DNA of 64,000 bases from Verrucomicrobia bacterium Tous-C9LFEB (GTDB lineage Bacteria > Verrucomicrobiota > Verrucomicrobiia > Methylacidiphilales > UBA1321), in the NCBI GenBank assembly GCA_002304345.1, contig NEUU01000015.1, forward strand, positions 32,279-96,278. The letters are read 5' to 3'. Under the pieces are notes generated by a model that saw only the letters and a program-made list of their open reading frames with translations, was not told the DNA's origin and did no database searches. The stretch's first letter is position 1. Every line of letters starts with the position of its first letter. Shown here piece after piece: positions 12,662 through 21,828 of the stretch. The position numbers were made by a program, and so were the translations under genes.

Positions 12662-14548
12662 ATGTCTAAATCGCTGCTCATGCCGCTCCTCGCCCTTTTC
12701 TGGGTTGTGGGCGCTGCGTCCCTTTCGCCTGTTCACGCCGGACCACAGGAAGACTATCTCCAGATTTATCTTTTGATCCAGGAAGCTGAAAAACTGGAGT
12801 CCGACGGCCAGGCCGCCTCCGCCGCCGCGCGCTACGATGAAGCGCAGAAGCGCCTGCAGCAACTTCCCGAGGGTTGGGAAGAAGGCATCGTCAAATACCG
12901 CATCAAGTATTGCCGCGATAAAATCGCCAAGTTGAAGGACGCGAAGGATGCCAATCCCGGAGCGACACCGCCCCCCGCTCCCGCGCCGTCCACCCCCACC
13001 ACGCGCGAGACGCCGCCGTCTTCGCCCTCGCAAATTTCTCCTCCCAGCAGCGAGGAAATCAACAAGCTCAAGGACGAGATCGGTCGCTTGAAGCAGGAAC
13101 TGGCCTCGACGAAGCAACAGCTGACGAGCGCCCTCGACGAAGCGAAGGATCTCCGCACGAAACTGGAATCGGCCCAGCAACAGCTCGCGGCCGCGAAGAG
13201 CCAGAACACCGAGCAGAAGATGGCCGACCTGCTTTCGGAAAACGCCTCGCTCAAGGACAAGCTCACGAAGGCCGAGGCGCAGGTGAAGACGCTGCAGACC
13301 GGCGGCACCGATGGCGAGACGAGCGTGCCGATGTTGCAGGCGCAGTTGAAGAAGGTGCAGGGCCTTCTCGCCGCCCAGCAGGAAGCGAACGCCGCCTTCG
13401 AGAAGACGACCTCCGATTTGAAGCAGCAACTTGAGGCCGCGCAAAAGAGTTTGGCCGAAGCGCGCCAGCAGATCGCTTCCGCGCAGAACCCGGACGCCTA
13501 CCGTCGTGAGAATGAAATCCTCCGCGGCATCATCACCCGTCAGTTGCAGGAACAGGCCCGCCGCGACGTGGCCAAGAAGATTGCGCAGGAACAGCTCGAC
13601 AGCCTGAAGATCAATTCCGAAATGTTGCGTCAGCAAATCGATATTCTCGGTTCACCCGTCGTTGTCCTCAGCGAAGAAGAGCGCGCGCTGTTGCTCAAGC
13701 CCAACGCCGATCTCAATAACGGCAACACGGTCACCGCCCCGCTCACGCCGCCGCCCTCGAAGACAGTCACCGTCACCACGACGACGAGCTCCGCTCCGGC
13801 CGCGCCCGCTCCGGCGCCGACTCCCGCCGCCCCGGAACCGGCTCCGTCCGTGGCCACCGCGCCTGCGCCGGAAACCCCCGGCACGACCCCTCCCGCGACG
13901 ATCCCGAACGCCTCGGAGCAATTCGCGCCCGCCCCCGCTCCCGGCACGACCACCGCACCGGAATCGGATGATTTCCGCAGCAAGCCGCGCATTCCGAACG
14001 ATATTCGCGCGCTCGCCCAGCAGGCCAGCGATCTGTTCGCGCAAAAGCGTTATGATGACGCCGCCGCCGTTTACCAGAAGATGATCGAGAAGTATCCCGA
14101 GAGTCTCTACGCGTGGTCGAATCTCGGCGTGGTCCGCTTCCAGCAGCAGAACTTCCCGGAGGCGCAAAAGGCGCTCCAACAGGCCGTGCGGCTCTCACCG
14201 ACGGACGCGTTCTCGCATTCGATCCTCGGCATTGTGTATTACTCGCTCGGCAAATATGACGACGCGGTCAGCACGTTGACCCGCGCGAAGGCGCTGGAAC
14301 CGAACGATGCGAAGACGCACAATTACCTCGGTATCGCGTGCTCGCAAAAGGGTTGGCAGGAAGCCGCCGAACAGGAGCTGCGCAAGGCGATTGAAATCGA
14401 TCCGCAATATGGCGATGCGCATTTCAATCTCGCTGTGATCTACGCCACGCAAAAACCCCCGGCCAAGGAACTCGCCCGCCGCCACTATAAGCTCGCGCAG
14501 GACCTCGGTATTCCCAAAGATCCCCAGCTGGAGAAATTACTGCAATAA
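12662..14548 (+). CDS. Secreted coiled-coil and TPR protein
   Basis: Protein of 628 residues exported by a signal peptide (residues 1-26, hydrophobic core then SPVHAGP). Residues 30-100 form a helical domain, then a Pro/Thr linker, then a long coiled coil rich in Glu, Lys, Gln and Leu (about 135-330, for example EINKLKDEIGRLKQELASTK). A second very Pro/Ala/Thr-rich linker (about 355-440) leads to about four TPR motifs (445-610; LYAWSNLGVVRFQQQNFPEA, DAFSHSILGIVYYSLGKYDD, AKTHNYLGIACSQKGWQEA). TPRs mediate protein-protein contacts, so an envelope scaffold role is inferred. The low-complexity linkers have very G+C-rich codons. Composite repeat B begins 5 bp after the stop codon. Confidence 0.88.
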   Translation: MSKSLLMPLLALFWVVGAASLSPVHAGPQEDYLQIYLLIQEAEKLESDGQAASAAARYDEAQKRLQQLPEGWEEGIVKYRIKYCRDKIAKLKDAKDANPGATPPPAPAPSTPTTRETPPSSPSQISPPSSEEINKLKDEIGRLKQELASTKQQLTSALDEAKDLRTKLESAQQQLAAAKSQNTEQKMADLLSENASLKDKLTKAEAQVKTLQTGGTDGETSVPMLQAQLKKVQGLLAAQQEANAAFEKTTSDLKQQLEAAQKSLAEARQQIASAQNPDAYRRENEILRGIITRQLQEQARRDVAKKIAQEQLDSLKINSEMLRQQIDILGSPVVVLSEEERALLLKPNADLNNGNTVTAPLTPPPSKTVTVTTTTSSAPAAPAPAPTPAAPEPAPSVATAPAPETPGTTPPATIPNASEQFAPAPAPGTTTAPESDDFRSKPRIPNDIRALAQQASDLFAQKRYDDAAAVYQKMIEKYPESLYAWSNLGVVRFQQQNFPEAQKALQQAVRLSPTDAFSHSILGIVYYSLGKYDDAVSTLTRAKALEPNDAKTHNYLGIACSQKGWQEAAEQELRKAIEIDPQYGDAHFNLAVIYATQKPPAKELARRHYKLAQDLGIPKDPQLEKLLQ

Positions 14549-14552
14549 TCTT

Positions 14553-14710
14553 GGGGGCTCTGCCCCCAGCCCCCCGCTCAAGGAAATGATTTCCTTGAGA
14601 ATCCTCACTTTTGCGTTTTGGTTTTTTCCGCTGCGGAAAAAACCAAAACGCAAGTTGGGGTTCCCAGGGTATCATACCCTGGGCAGGAGGTGTGGAGGAC
14701 AGCGTCCTCC
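14553..14710 (+). repeat. Composite palindromic repeat, copy B
   Basis: A 158-bp unit with the same module order as copy A: GGGGGC-TCT-GCCCCC (14553-14567), a perfect 23-nt palindrome with arms CTCAAGGAAAT around G (14577-14599), AATCCTCAC, a perfect 21-bp inverted repeat around a central T (14611-14653, outer arm TTGCGTTTTGG, inner TTTTTTCCGC), the palindrome CCCAGGGTAT around C (14663-14683) and GGAGGAC-AGC-GTCCTCC (14694-14710). The long stem differs from copy A at several positions, and each change is matched on the other arm. It lies 5 bp after the TPR gene stop and 20 bp before lspA. Confidence 0.9.
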
Positions 14711-14729
14711 ACAAGGAAGCTTTACCATC

Positions 14730-15206
14730 ATGCGACCGACACGACTTTTTTGGCTGCTGACGATTCTGCTGCTGGCTCTCGATCAGGGCAGCAAGGAATG
14801 GGTGCAGCGCATCCTGCCCCGGTATGATTCGGTTGTGGTGATTCCCCATGTTTTTCATCTCACCTATGTCCGCAATACCGGCGTTGCGTTTGGCATGATG
14901 GCCGGGAAAAACTATTGGCTTGCGGGGTTCACCTTGGTCGTGCTCGCGGTCGGTTTCTGGTGGGCGCGACAGCTCGATTGGAAACGGCGCGAGACCAACA
15001 TTCTCGCGGCAATGTTACTGGCGGGCGCGATCGGCAATCTGATTGACCGGTTGCGGTACGGGTACGTCGTCGACTTCTTCGATTTCAGCCGCGTTTATTA
15101 CCCGTGGGTTTTCAACGTGGCCGATAGCTGCATCACCTTGAGTCTGGTGTGGATTATTTTCCGGCAGCTTTTCCCCGCCAAGGAAGTCGCTTCTCAACAA
15201 GGTTGA
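14730..15206 (+). CDS. lspA: Lipoprotein signal peptidase (signal peptidase II)
   Basis: Inner-membrane aspartic protease that removes signal peptides from diacylated prolipoproteins. It is 158 residues, the usual size, with four hydrophobic segments (about 5-18, 62-80, 90-106, 128-146). Family motifs are DQGSKEW (18-24), NTGVAFG (49-55), GNLIDR with catalytic Asp106, VVDFFDF, and FNVADS with catalytic Asp132. ATG 14730 is chosen because AAGGAAG lies about 10 bp upstream and the first transmembrane helix follows at once; a longer upstream frame would be repeat sequence. The next gene starts 4 bp after its stop, suggesting one transcript. Confidence 0.96.
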   Translation: MRPTRLFWLLTILLLALDQGSKEWVQRILPRYDSVVVIPHVFHLTYVRNTGVAFGMMAGKNYWLAGFTLVVLAVGFWWARQLDWKRRETNILAAMLLAGAIGNLIDRLRYGYVVDFFDFSRVYYPWVFNVADSCITLSLVWIIFRQLFPAKEVASQQG

Positions 15207-15210
15207 TCTG

Positions 15211-16317
15211 ATGAGCCCGAGCCACTTTCTCCTCTCCTTGGTGATCGGGCTTGCGTCGTTGATTTCGGTTCCGGCCCAGACGACGTCCGATGCACCCGTG
15301 AAAATCGGCGCGTACTATTTCGACGGCTGGACCGGCAAAACGTTTCACATCACCGAGCGGCTCAAGACCGAGTTCGCCAATCGCGAGCCCGTCTGGGGGT
15401 GGAAGGATGACACGGTCGAAATCATGGAGCAGCAGATCGATCTCGCTGCGAAGGGCGGGCTCTCCTTCTGGTCCTTCTGCTGGTACTGGTCCGAAGCGGG
15501 CGGTCACGACACCGATCCGCACAACGCCGCGCTCGGGCTTTATCTACAGGCGAAGAATCGCTCGCAGATGCAATTCTGTCTGCTCGTGGCCAATCACAAA
15601 GGCTATCGCATCGGACCGAAAGATTGGCCGGAGTTGACCAAGCGCTGGATGACGCTCTTCAAGGAACCAACCCATCTCACCGTGGATGGCAAACCGCTGA
15701 TCATCATTTTTTCGCCCAAAGAACTGCTCACCGCCTTCGGCACACCCGAGGCCGTGAAAGCGGCGCTCGATCAACTCCGCGCCGACGCGAAAGCGGCTGG
15801 GCTTCCCGGTGTTTCCGTTGCCGCGTGCGCGTTGCCCGGTCCGCTCTACGGATGGGACCCCATCGCGCCCTACATCGCGTGCGGTTACGATCTGTTCACT
15901 GGTTACAACTACAGTGGTGCGGGCAAGAAGGTCGCCAACAGCATCGAGCAACCGTTCGCGAACATGATTCCCGGTCACGAGGAAATCTGGAAATCATTCG
16001 CCGAGCGCGTGGCGCTTCCGTATGTGCCCTTGGTCACCACCGGCTGGGACAAGCGCCCGTGGGAAGCGCTCGATCTGCCCGCTGCCAAACAATCCCGCGT
16101 CTATCCCGACCGTTCCCCCGCCTTGGTCGAGGAGATGATCCGCAAAGCGATCCAGTGGGTGCGCGCAAATCCAACGCACGCGACTGCCGAGAAGCTCATC
16201 CTCCTCTACGCCTGGAACGAGAACGGCGAGGGCGGCTATCTTACCCCGACGAAAGCCGAAGGGTCGGCCTATCTCGACACGGTGCTGAAAGCGCAGCAGC
16301 CCGTTACCGCGCCGTAG
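15211..16317 (+). CDS. Secreted GH99/WbsX-like glycoside hydrolase-family protein
   Basis: Protein of 368 residues with a signal peptide (1-23, LSLVIGLASLISVPAQT). It begins the mature part with VKIGAYYFDGW and later has GGLSFWSFCWYWSEAGG, FCLLVANHKGY, PLIIIFSPKEL and the C-terminal signature YAWNENGEGGYLTP. This layout matches the WbsX/GH99-like (alpha/beta barrel) group, in which the last motif reads WNEWxEGxxLxP. That group includes enzymes acting on alpha-mannosides and proteins in polysaccharide loci; the substrate here is unknown. The export signal points to periplasmic or outer-surface glycan breakdown. It starts 4 bp after lspA. Confidence 0.8.
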   Translation: MSPSHFLLSLVIGLASLISVPAQTTSDAPVKIGAYYFDGWTGKTFHITERLKTEFANREPVWGWKDDTVEIMEQQIDLAAKGGLSFWSFCWYWSEAGGHDTDPHNAALGLYLQAKNRSQMQFCLLVANHKGYRIGPKDWPELTKRWMTLFKEPTHLTVDGKPLIIIFSPKELLTAFGTPEAVKAALDQLRADAKAAGLPGVSVAACALPGPLYGWDPIAPYIACGYDLFTGYNYSGAGKKVANSIEQPFANMIPGHEEIWKSFAERVALPYVPLVTTGWDKRPWEALDLPAAKQSRVYPDRSPALVEEMIRKAIQWVRANPTHATAEKLILLYAWNENGEGGYLTPTKAEGSAYLDTVLKAQQPVTAP

Positions 16318-16406
16318 GAACCAGTTCCAACTCGTCCCGCGCAGCAAGGTTGCCGCCGCCTGCGATTCTGCTAGGCTGACTCTTTAATCCTTTTGCTGCC
16401 ACGACC

Positions 16407-17225
16407 ATGACGTCACCACTTTCCGCCTATCGCCTTGCCATCACCGATCTCGACGAAACCCTGCTCGGTCCCGGCAAACAAGTGAGCCCCGAAAATCGCC
16501 GCGCGCTCGAAACCCTCCGCGCCGCCGGACTCACTGTGGTCCCCGCCTCCGGTCGGCACCACGACAACATCATCATCTACGCGAAAGACATTCATCCGCT
16601 GGAGTGGGTGATTTCCTCCCAAGGCGCGGTGGTGCGCCACGCGCAGACGAACGAAACGCTCTACGCGCTCACGATGACCGCCGAACTGGCCAATGAAATC
16701 CAGCGGCGCGGGCTCGAGCTCGGTCTCGACATGATCGCTTACCACGCGTCCGGCGTGTACAAGGAACTCGATGGCGAGTGGAGCAAACTCAGCGGCGTGC
16801 ATGCGGGGACAACGAACCATCTCGTGCCGTTCGAAACGCTATCGAGCACGGGTGTGATCAAACTGATCTGGTACAGCAAACCGGCCCATATCGAAGCCCT
16901 CCGCGCCCAGCTCCAGACCGAGTATCGCGGTCGCCTCTACATTGTGAAAACCGAGGACGACGCCCTGGAATTCCTCTCGCCCGAGGCGAACAAGGTCCAT
17001 GGCGCACAAGCGGTTGCGGCAAAACTAGAGATTCCCGCAACCCAAGTGATCGCTTTCGGCGACAGCAATAACGACATGGAATTACTCGCTTGGGCGGGCA
17101 TGTCGGTTGCGATGCATCATGGCCGCGACGCCCTGAAGAAGGTCGCCCGCCATGTCAGCCCTCCCGGCCCTCACGAATCTGCCCTCGCCCGGGCGGTCGA
17201 GCTGTTGGAGCGTTCCGCTTCATAA
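16407..17225 (+). CDS. HAD-superfamily phosphatase (Cof-type, subclass IIB)
   Basis: Cytoplasmic phosphatase of 272 residues of the Cof/YbiV type, which removes phosphate from sugar phosphates or nucleotides. Motif I is TDLDETLLG with nucleophile Asp14 and acid/base Asp16; motif II is the threonine/serine region VVPASGR; motif III is a lysine near residue 193 (EANKVHGAQAV); motif IV is FGDSNNDMELL, binding magnesium. The cap (about 85-190) lies between motifs II and III, as in class IIB. It is flanked by 89 bp upstream and 75 bp before a repeat hairpin and serS. Substrate cannot be predicted from sequence. Confidence 0.88.
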   Translation: MTSPLSAYRLAITDLDETLLGPGKQVSPENRRALETLRAAGLTVVPASGRHHDNIIIYAKDIHPLEWVISSQGAVVRHAQTNETLYALTMTAELANEIQRRGLELGLDMIAYHASGVYKELDGEWSKLSGVHAGTTNHLVPFETLSSTGVIKLIWYSKPAHIEALRAQLQTEYRGRLYIVKTEDDALEFLSPEANKVHGAQAVAAKLEIPATQVIAFGDSNNDMELLAWAGMSVAMHHGRDALKKVARHVSPPGPHESALARAVELLERSAS

Positions 17226-17239
17226 AAAAGGAATAACTA

Positions 17240-17284
17240 GGTCCCGCGTCACGTTGGCCCCCTACTGCTTGCGCAGTGAGGGGG
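17240..17284. repeat. Short repeat fragment and hairpin upstream of serS
   Basis: GTCCCGCGTCACGTTGGCC (about 17241-17259) recurs almost identically at about 47442-47461, so it is a dispersed repeat fragment. It runs into a hairpin with arms CCCCCTACTGC and GCAGTGAGGGGG (17258-17284) that has one bulge. There is no T-tract, so it is not a convincing terminator. It ends 25 bp before the serS start codon. Confidence 0.55.
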
Positions 17285-17309
17285 ATTCGTATAGGCTGTT
17301 GTGCTTTCC

Positions 17310-18584
17310 ATGCTCGACATCAAGATTATACGCGAAAAGCCGGAGGAAATCCGCGCCCGGCTCGCCACCCGCAACCGGGGCGATGAAGTTCACATAGATA
17401 CCCTTTTGACCCAGGACAAGAAGCGCCGCGAGTTGCTCACGCTCAACGAGACCCGCAAAAGCGAGCGCAACGCCGCCAGCAAACAGATCGGCGGCATGAT
17501 GGCCAAGGGCGAGAAAGCCGCCGCCGAAGAACTGAAAGCCAAGATGAAGGGGCTTTCCGATCTCATCGCCGAGACCGACAAGGAAATTGCCGACGTCGAA
17601 GCGAAACAGGAAGCGCTCCTGCTCCAGATTTACAACGTCCCCCACAGCAGCGTGCCCGTCGGGGTCGATGCGAACGACAATCCCGTCGTGCGCCAGATTG
17701 GCGAAAAAGTCGTACTCCCCTTCAAGGCGCTCACCCACTGGGAAATCGGCGAGAAAAAGGGGATGCTCAATTTCCAGCAAGCGACGAAAATTTCCGGCAG
17801 CGGCTTCATCGTCTATCGCGGTGCGGGTGCCCGGCTCGAACGCGCGTTGCTGAACTACCTGCTCGACCTTCACACCCGCGAACACGGTTACACCGAAGTG
17901 GCCACGCCCTTCATGGTGCGCCGCGAGTGCATGGTGGGAACGGGTCAGTTGCCGAAGTTCGAAGAGGACATGTACGGCCTGCAGGGCGAGGACTTGTTCC
18001 TCGTCCCCACGGCGGAAGTTCCCGTGACCAACTTGCATCGCGAGGAGATTCTCACCGAGGAGCAACTTCCCATTCATTACGCGGCGTACACCCCGTGTTT
18101 CCGTCGCGAAGCCGGCAGCGCGGGCAAGGACACGCGCGGCATGATTCGCGTGCACCAGTTCGACAAGGTCGAGCTCGTTCACATCGTCAAACCCGAGGAT
18201 TCCTACGCGCAGCTCGAAACGCTCGTCGGCCATGCCGAGCGCGTGCTCACCGATCTGGAACTCAACTACCGTGTGATCACTCTTTGCACGGGCGATCTCG
18301 GTTTCGGCGCGGCGAAATGCTACGACATCGAAGTCTGGGCGCCCGGACTGCAGAACTGGCTCGAGGTTTCCTCGTGCAGCAATTTCGAAGATTTCCAAGC
18401 ACGCCGCATGAACCTGCGCTATAAAGATAAGAGCGGGAAGAATACTTTCTGTCACACGTTGAACGGCTCTGGCACAGCGCTGGCTCGGTTGTATATTGCC
18501 TTGCTGGAGACCCATCAACAAGCGGACGGAAGCGTCAAGATCCCGAAAAAATTGCAGCCTTACTTTGGAAGTGATTCGATATGA
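17310..18584 (+). CDS. serS: Seryl-tRNA synthetase
   Basis: Charges tRNA-Ser with serine. From ATG 17310 the protein is 424 residues, the normal length. It has the N-terminal antiparallel coiled-coil arm that binds the tRNA long variable arm (about 27-110, rich in Lys/Glu) and class II catalytic motifs: GTGQLPKFEEDMYG, TAEVPVTNLHREEIL, motif 2 PCFRREAGSAGKDTRGMIR, the serine-specific SSCSNFEDFQARR and motif 3 NGSGTALARLYIALLE. A GTG at 17301 would add three residues and is less likely. There is no clear Shine-Dalgarno. The stop codon overlaps the start of the next gene as ATGA, implying translational coupling. Confidence 0.97.
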   Translation: MLDIKIIREKPEEIRARLATRNRGDEVHIDTLLTQDKKRRELLTLNETRKSERNAASKQIGGMMAKGEKAAAEELKAKMKGLSDLIAETDKEIADVEAKQEALLLQIYNVPHSSVPVGVDANDNPVVRQIGEKVVLPFKALTHWEIGEKKGMLNFQQATKISGSGFIVYRGAGARLERALLNYLLDLHTREHGYTEVATPFMVRRECMVGTGQLPKFEEDMYGLQGEDLFLVPTAEVPVTNLHREEILTEEQLPIHYAAYTPCFRREAGSAGKDTRGMIRVHQFDKVELVHIVKPEDSYAQLETLVGHAERVLTDLELNYRVITLCTGDLGFGAAKCYDIEVWAPGLQNWLEVSSCSNFEDFQARRMNLRYKDKSGKNTFCHTLNGSGTALARLYIALLETHQQADGSVKIPKKLQPYFGSDSI

Positions 18585-20863
18585 ATAAACTGCGGCGTTC
18601 CGCCCTTGGTCTCTTGACCCTGTCATTCTTCGCCTTGGGCGCTTGCGGTGTGGGCCTTCTAGCCACGGCCATCGCCCAGACTGATGCCAAGGCCCAGGCC
18701 ACGCCCAAACCGGCGCAGCTTCTGGCGGAACCCGCCAAAGCGGCCGTTGCCACAACCCCGGCCCCGACCTCTTCCGCAGCGTCGGCGGCCAGCTCCGTCG
18801 AGAAAAAGCCCGCCCGCAATGGCAAGATCGCCCAGCTCGTGGGCCGCATCCTCGAGCAGTATCACTACAACCAGCAGCCCTTCGACAACCAGATGTCCCA
18901 GAAGATGGTGAAGGGCTACATGGACGCGCTCGATTACTCGCACCTCATTTTCCTCCAGAGCGACCTCGATGAGTTCCTCGCCCGCTACGGCAACGAACTC
19001 GACAAGTTCACCGTCCGCGCCGACGCCGCCCCGGCCTTCGTTATCTTTCAACGCTTTTGCGAGCGACTCGACCAGCGCCTTAAGCTCGTCGAAAAACTCC
19101 TCAAGGAACCGTACAATTTCGCCGGAGCCGACCGCTTTACCCCGGACCGCGCCAAGGTGCCCTTCCCCAAGGACGAAGCCGAGGCCGAACAACTCTGGCG
19201 CAGCCGCATCAAGTTCGAAATTCTCCAGGGCAAATTGACCAAGGAAAAGCCGGAGGACGTGCTCAAGAAGATCACCCGCCGCTACAACAACCTGCGCAAG
19301 TACACGCTGGAGATGGACGAAAACGAAGTGCTCCAGACCTACCTCAACGGTCTCGCCCACGCGTACGATCCGCACTCGGATTACATGACTCCGGACGACG
19401 CGGAGAATTTCAACATCAACGCGATCAAGCTCAAGCTCTCCGGCATCGGTGCCGTGCTGCGTTCCGACGACGGCTACGCCAAGATCGAGCGCCTCGTCCC
19501 CGGCGGTCCCGCCGAATCGAGCAAGAAGTTGAAGGCGGGCGACCGCATCATCGGTGTTGCGCAGGGCGACGGCGAATTCGTCGACACCATCGACATGAAG
19601 CTCAACAAGGTCGTCGATCTCATTCGCGGTAAACGCGGCACGAAGGTGCGCCTTTCCGTCATTCCGGCGGGGCAGACCGACGCGTCCATGCGCAAGGAAG
19701 TGGTCCTGACCCGCGACGAGATCAAACTCTCCGAGCAATTCGCCAAGGCGCAGATTTTCGAACATCCCGGCCCCAATGGCGCCATCATCCGCGTGGGTGT
19801 GATCAATCTGCCGCAGTTCTACGACAACACCGTGCGCGACGTGGCGAAGCTCATCGAGCGGCTCAAGCGCGAGCAGGTGGTGGGTATCATCCTCGACCTG
19901 CGCCGCAACGGTGGCGGGCTCCTCGACCAAGCTATCGATCTCACCGGTCTTTTCATCCGGCAGGGACCGGTCGTCCAGGTGCGCAATGGCAACGGCCAGA
20001 TCACAACTCTGCGCGATGACGACAGCGCCCAGCTCTACTCCGGTCCGCTCGTCGTTCTGGTTGGTCACCTCAGCGCCTCCGCTTCGGAGATCGTGGCGGG
20101 TGCCTTGCAGGATTACAACCGCGCCGTGATCATCGGCGATTCCAGCACCCACGGCAAAGGCACCGTCCAGACCCTGCTGCCGCTCGACCGCTGGGTTGGC
20201 TTCGGATTCGATGGCGATCCCGGCAACCTCAAGCTCACCGTCCAGAAGTTCTACCGCATCGCTGGTGGTTCCACGCAGAAGAAGGGCGTCGTTCCGGATC
20301 TCACCCTGCCGTCGCTCCTCGATTACATGGAGCTGGGCGAACGCACCCTTACGAGCTGCCTGCCGTACGACGAGGTCAACCGGGTCGACTACGATAATTA
20401 CAATCTCGCCGCCCCCTACGTGGCGGAACTGACGCGTCGTTCCGGCCAGCGCGTGGCCTTATCGAAGGATTTCTCCTACGTCCGCGACGACATCGAAGTG
20501 CTCAAAAAGCGGCTCGCCGACAAGAGCATCTCGCTGAATGAAGAGGCCCGCAAAAAGGAAAAAGCCGAACTCCTCGCCCAAGCCGCCACCCGCAAGCAGG
20601 AGCGCACTCATCGCAGCGTCCCGCGCGACAAGGTCTATGACCTGACCCTTGCGGACGTCGACAAGAACACGCCACTCGAAAAGATTCAGACCACGAAGAC
20701 CGCCGCTGCACCGGTGGACGATGACAAGGATAAGGACAAGGAAGGCGAACTTCTGGAGGACGATCCCACCGTTGATCCCCAACTGGATGAGGCCGTGAAC
20801 ATCCTCGTCGACTACGCGGCACTCCTCGGCGAAAAGAATGCTCTGGTCAACAAGACACCGTAG
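18581..20863 (+). CDS. prc: Carboxy-terminal processing protease, Prc/Tsp type (family S41A)
   Basis: Periplasmic serine protease that trims or degrades proteins from the C-terminus; in other bacteria it acts on penicillin-binding proteins and murein hydrolases. The 760-residue protein has a signal peptide (1-30), a low-complexity Ala/Pro stretch, the Prc-type N-terminal helical domain ([16 protein letters not shown], about 85-280), a PDZ domain (about 290-380; [20 protein letters not shown]), and the S41 core with the SASASE motif at 498-503 and Lys526 in [10 protein letters not shown]-terminal DUF3340-type tail follows, charged near the end. It overlaps serS by 4 bp. The length and N-domain separate it from the shorter CtpA group. 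Confidence 0.94.
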   Translation: MNKLRRSALGLLTLSFFALGACGVGLLATAIAQTDAKAQATPKPAQLLAEPAKAAVATTPAPTSSAASAASSVEKKPARNGKIAQLVGRILEQYHYNQQPFDNQMSQKMVKGYMDALDYSHLIFLQSDLDEFLARYGNELDKFTVRADAAPAFVIFQRFCERLDQRLKLVEKLLKEPYNFAGADRFTPDRAKVPFPKDEAEAEQLWRSRIKFEILQGKLTKEKPEDVLKKITRRYNNLRKYTLEMDENEVLQTYLNGLAHAYDPHSDYMTPDDAENFNINAIKLKLSGIGAVLRSDDGYAKIERLVPGGPAESSKKLKAGDRIIGVAQGDGEFVDTIDMKLNKVVDLIRGKRGTKVRLSVIPAGQTDASMRKEVVLTRDEIKLSEQFAKAQIFEHPGPNGAIIRVGVINLPQFYDNTVRDVAKLIERLKREQVVGIILDLRRNGGGLLDQAIDLTGLFIRQGPVVQVRNGNGQITTLRDDDSAQLYSGPLVVLVGHLSASASEIVAGALQDYNRAVIIGDSSTHGKGTVQTLLPLDRWVGFGFDGDPGNLKLTVQKFYRIAGGSTQKKGVVPDLTLPSLLDYMELGERTLTSCLPYDEVNRVDYDNYNLAAPYVAELTRRSGQRVALSKDFSYVRDDIEVLKKRLADKSISLNEEARKKEKAELLAQAATRKQERTHRSVPRDKVYDLTLADVDKNTPLEKIQTTKTAAAPVDDDKDKDKEGELLEDDPTVDPQLDEAVNILVDYAALLGEKNALVNKTP

Positions 20864-20898
20864 GGCTACACTTCGCGTCCTACAAAAGGTCTATATTT

Positions 20899-21150
20899 AT
20901 GGGTTCCGACGATACAATTGAGCTAGAGGGTAAGATAGTCACCATTTTGCCCGGCACCATGTTCCGCGTGGAGCTCGACAACAAACACCAGGTCCTTGCC
21001 CACATCTCCGGCAAGATGCGCAAGCGTTTCATCCGTCTGACCCCCGGCGACCGCGTGAAGCTGGAAATGTCCCCCCACGATCTGACCAAGGCGCGCATCG
21101 TCTACCGGCTCGACAAGAACCGGATGCCCCCGCCCCAGTACCGCCGCTGA
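20899..21150 (+). CDS. infA: Translation initiation factor IF-1
   Basis: Small OB-fold protein that binds the ribosomal A site during initiation. The 83 residues contain the IF-1 signature [34 protein letters not shown] and [18 protein letters not shown]. It is slightly longer than the usual 72 residues because of a short C-terminal tail ([13 protein letters not shown]). It lies 35 bp after prc and 35 bp before the YajQ gene, so the three may share a transcript. Confidence 0.96.
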   Translation: MGSDDTIELEGKIVTILPGTMFRVELDNKHQVLAHISGKMRKRFIRLTPGDRVKLEMSPHDLTKARIVYRLDKNRMPPPQYRR

Positions 21151-21185
21151 TCCGTCCGTTTTTTTACTCTACCGGAGTTTTTCCC

Positions 21186-21671
21186 ATGCCCTCTTTTGAT
21201 GTTGTTTCCGAAGTGGATCACGGCGAAATCGATAACGCCCTGACCCAGGCCCGCAAGGAAATCGCCACGCGGTTTGATTTCCGCGACGCCAAGGCCGAGA
21301 TCGTCCTCGAGAAGGAAACGATCACGCTCACCGCCATCGACGCCTACAAGCTCGAAGCGTTGCGCGATGTCGTCCTCGGCAAGTTCGCCCGCCGCAACAT
21401 CAGCCTGAAGAACATCGAGCGCAAAGAGCCGGAAGTCTCCTCCATCGGTCACGCTCGCCAGATCATCAATATCAAGCAGGGCCTCGAACACGAAGTCGCC
21501 AAGAAAGTGTCCGCCGCCATCAAGGAGACCAAGCTCAAGGTCACCGGCGCGATCCAGGACAAGCAAGTCCGCGTCACCGGCAAGAACCGCGACGATCTTC
21601 AGACCGTCATCGCCGCCCTCAAGGCGAAGGACTTCGACGTCGCCATCGACTTCACCAATTTCCGCGCGTGA
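21186..21671 (+). CDS. YajQ-family nucleotide-binding protein
   Basis: Protein of 161 residues, the full size of the YajQ/UPF0234 family (two ferredoxin-like domains). It starts with the family signature MPSFDVVSEVDHGEIDNA and has RFDFRDAKAEIVLE, KLEALRDVV, HARQIINIKQGLEHEVAKK, VRVTGKNRDDLQTVIAAL and ends DFTNFRA. Some YajQ proteins bind cyclic di-GMP and act as transcription co-regulators; others have been tied to nucleic-acid binding. Which applies here is unknown. ATG 21186 follows GGAG about 10 bp upstream (CCGGAGTTTTTCCC). Confidence 0.94.
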   Translation: MPSFDVVSEVDHGEIDNALTQARKEIATRFDFRDAKAEIVLEKETITLTAIDAYKLEALRDVVLGKFARRNISLKNIERKEPEVSSIGHARQIINIKQGLEHEVAKKVSAAIKETKLKVTGAIQDKQVRVTGKNRDDLQTVIAALKAKDFDVAIDFTNFRA

Positions 21672-21680
21672 CGGAACGGA

Positions 21681-21811
21681 TTTTTGACGAAATTAACGGA
21701 ATTTACGAAATTCAAAACTCTGAGCTTTTAGTCCAGAAAATTTTCCCGTGTTCGCATTGCGTGAGCCATTGCCTTTTCCAATTTCGTAAATTCCGTTAAT
21801 TTCGTCAAAAA
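21681..21811. repeat. Perfect 32-bp inverted repeat with 67-bp spacer
   Basis: The arm at 21681-21712 (begins TTTTTGACGAAATTAACGG) is exactly complementary to 21780-21811 (ends TTAATTTCGTCAAAAA). The arms are A+T-rich against the local background. It lies 9 bp after the YajQ stop and 17 bp before the EVE start. The plus-strand 5' arm starts with T5 and the 3' arm ends with A5, so it is not a standard intrinsic terminator. It may be a MITE-like repeat or a large RNA hairpin. Confidence 0.85.
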
Positions 21812-21828
21812 ATCCCCCCGTCTCTCCG

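Noticed and set aside
17262..18755. 497-codon frame antisense to serS
   Set aside because: Overlaps serS entirely and runs into prc; composition is that of a shadow frame.
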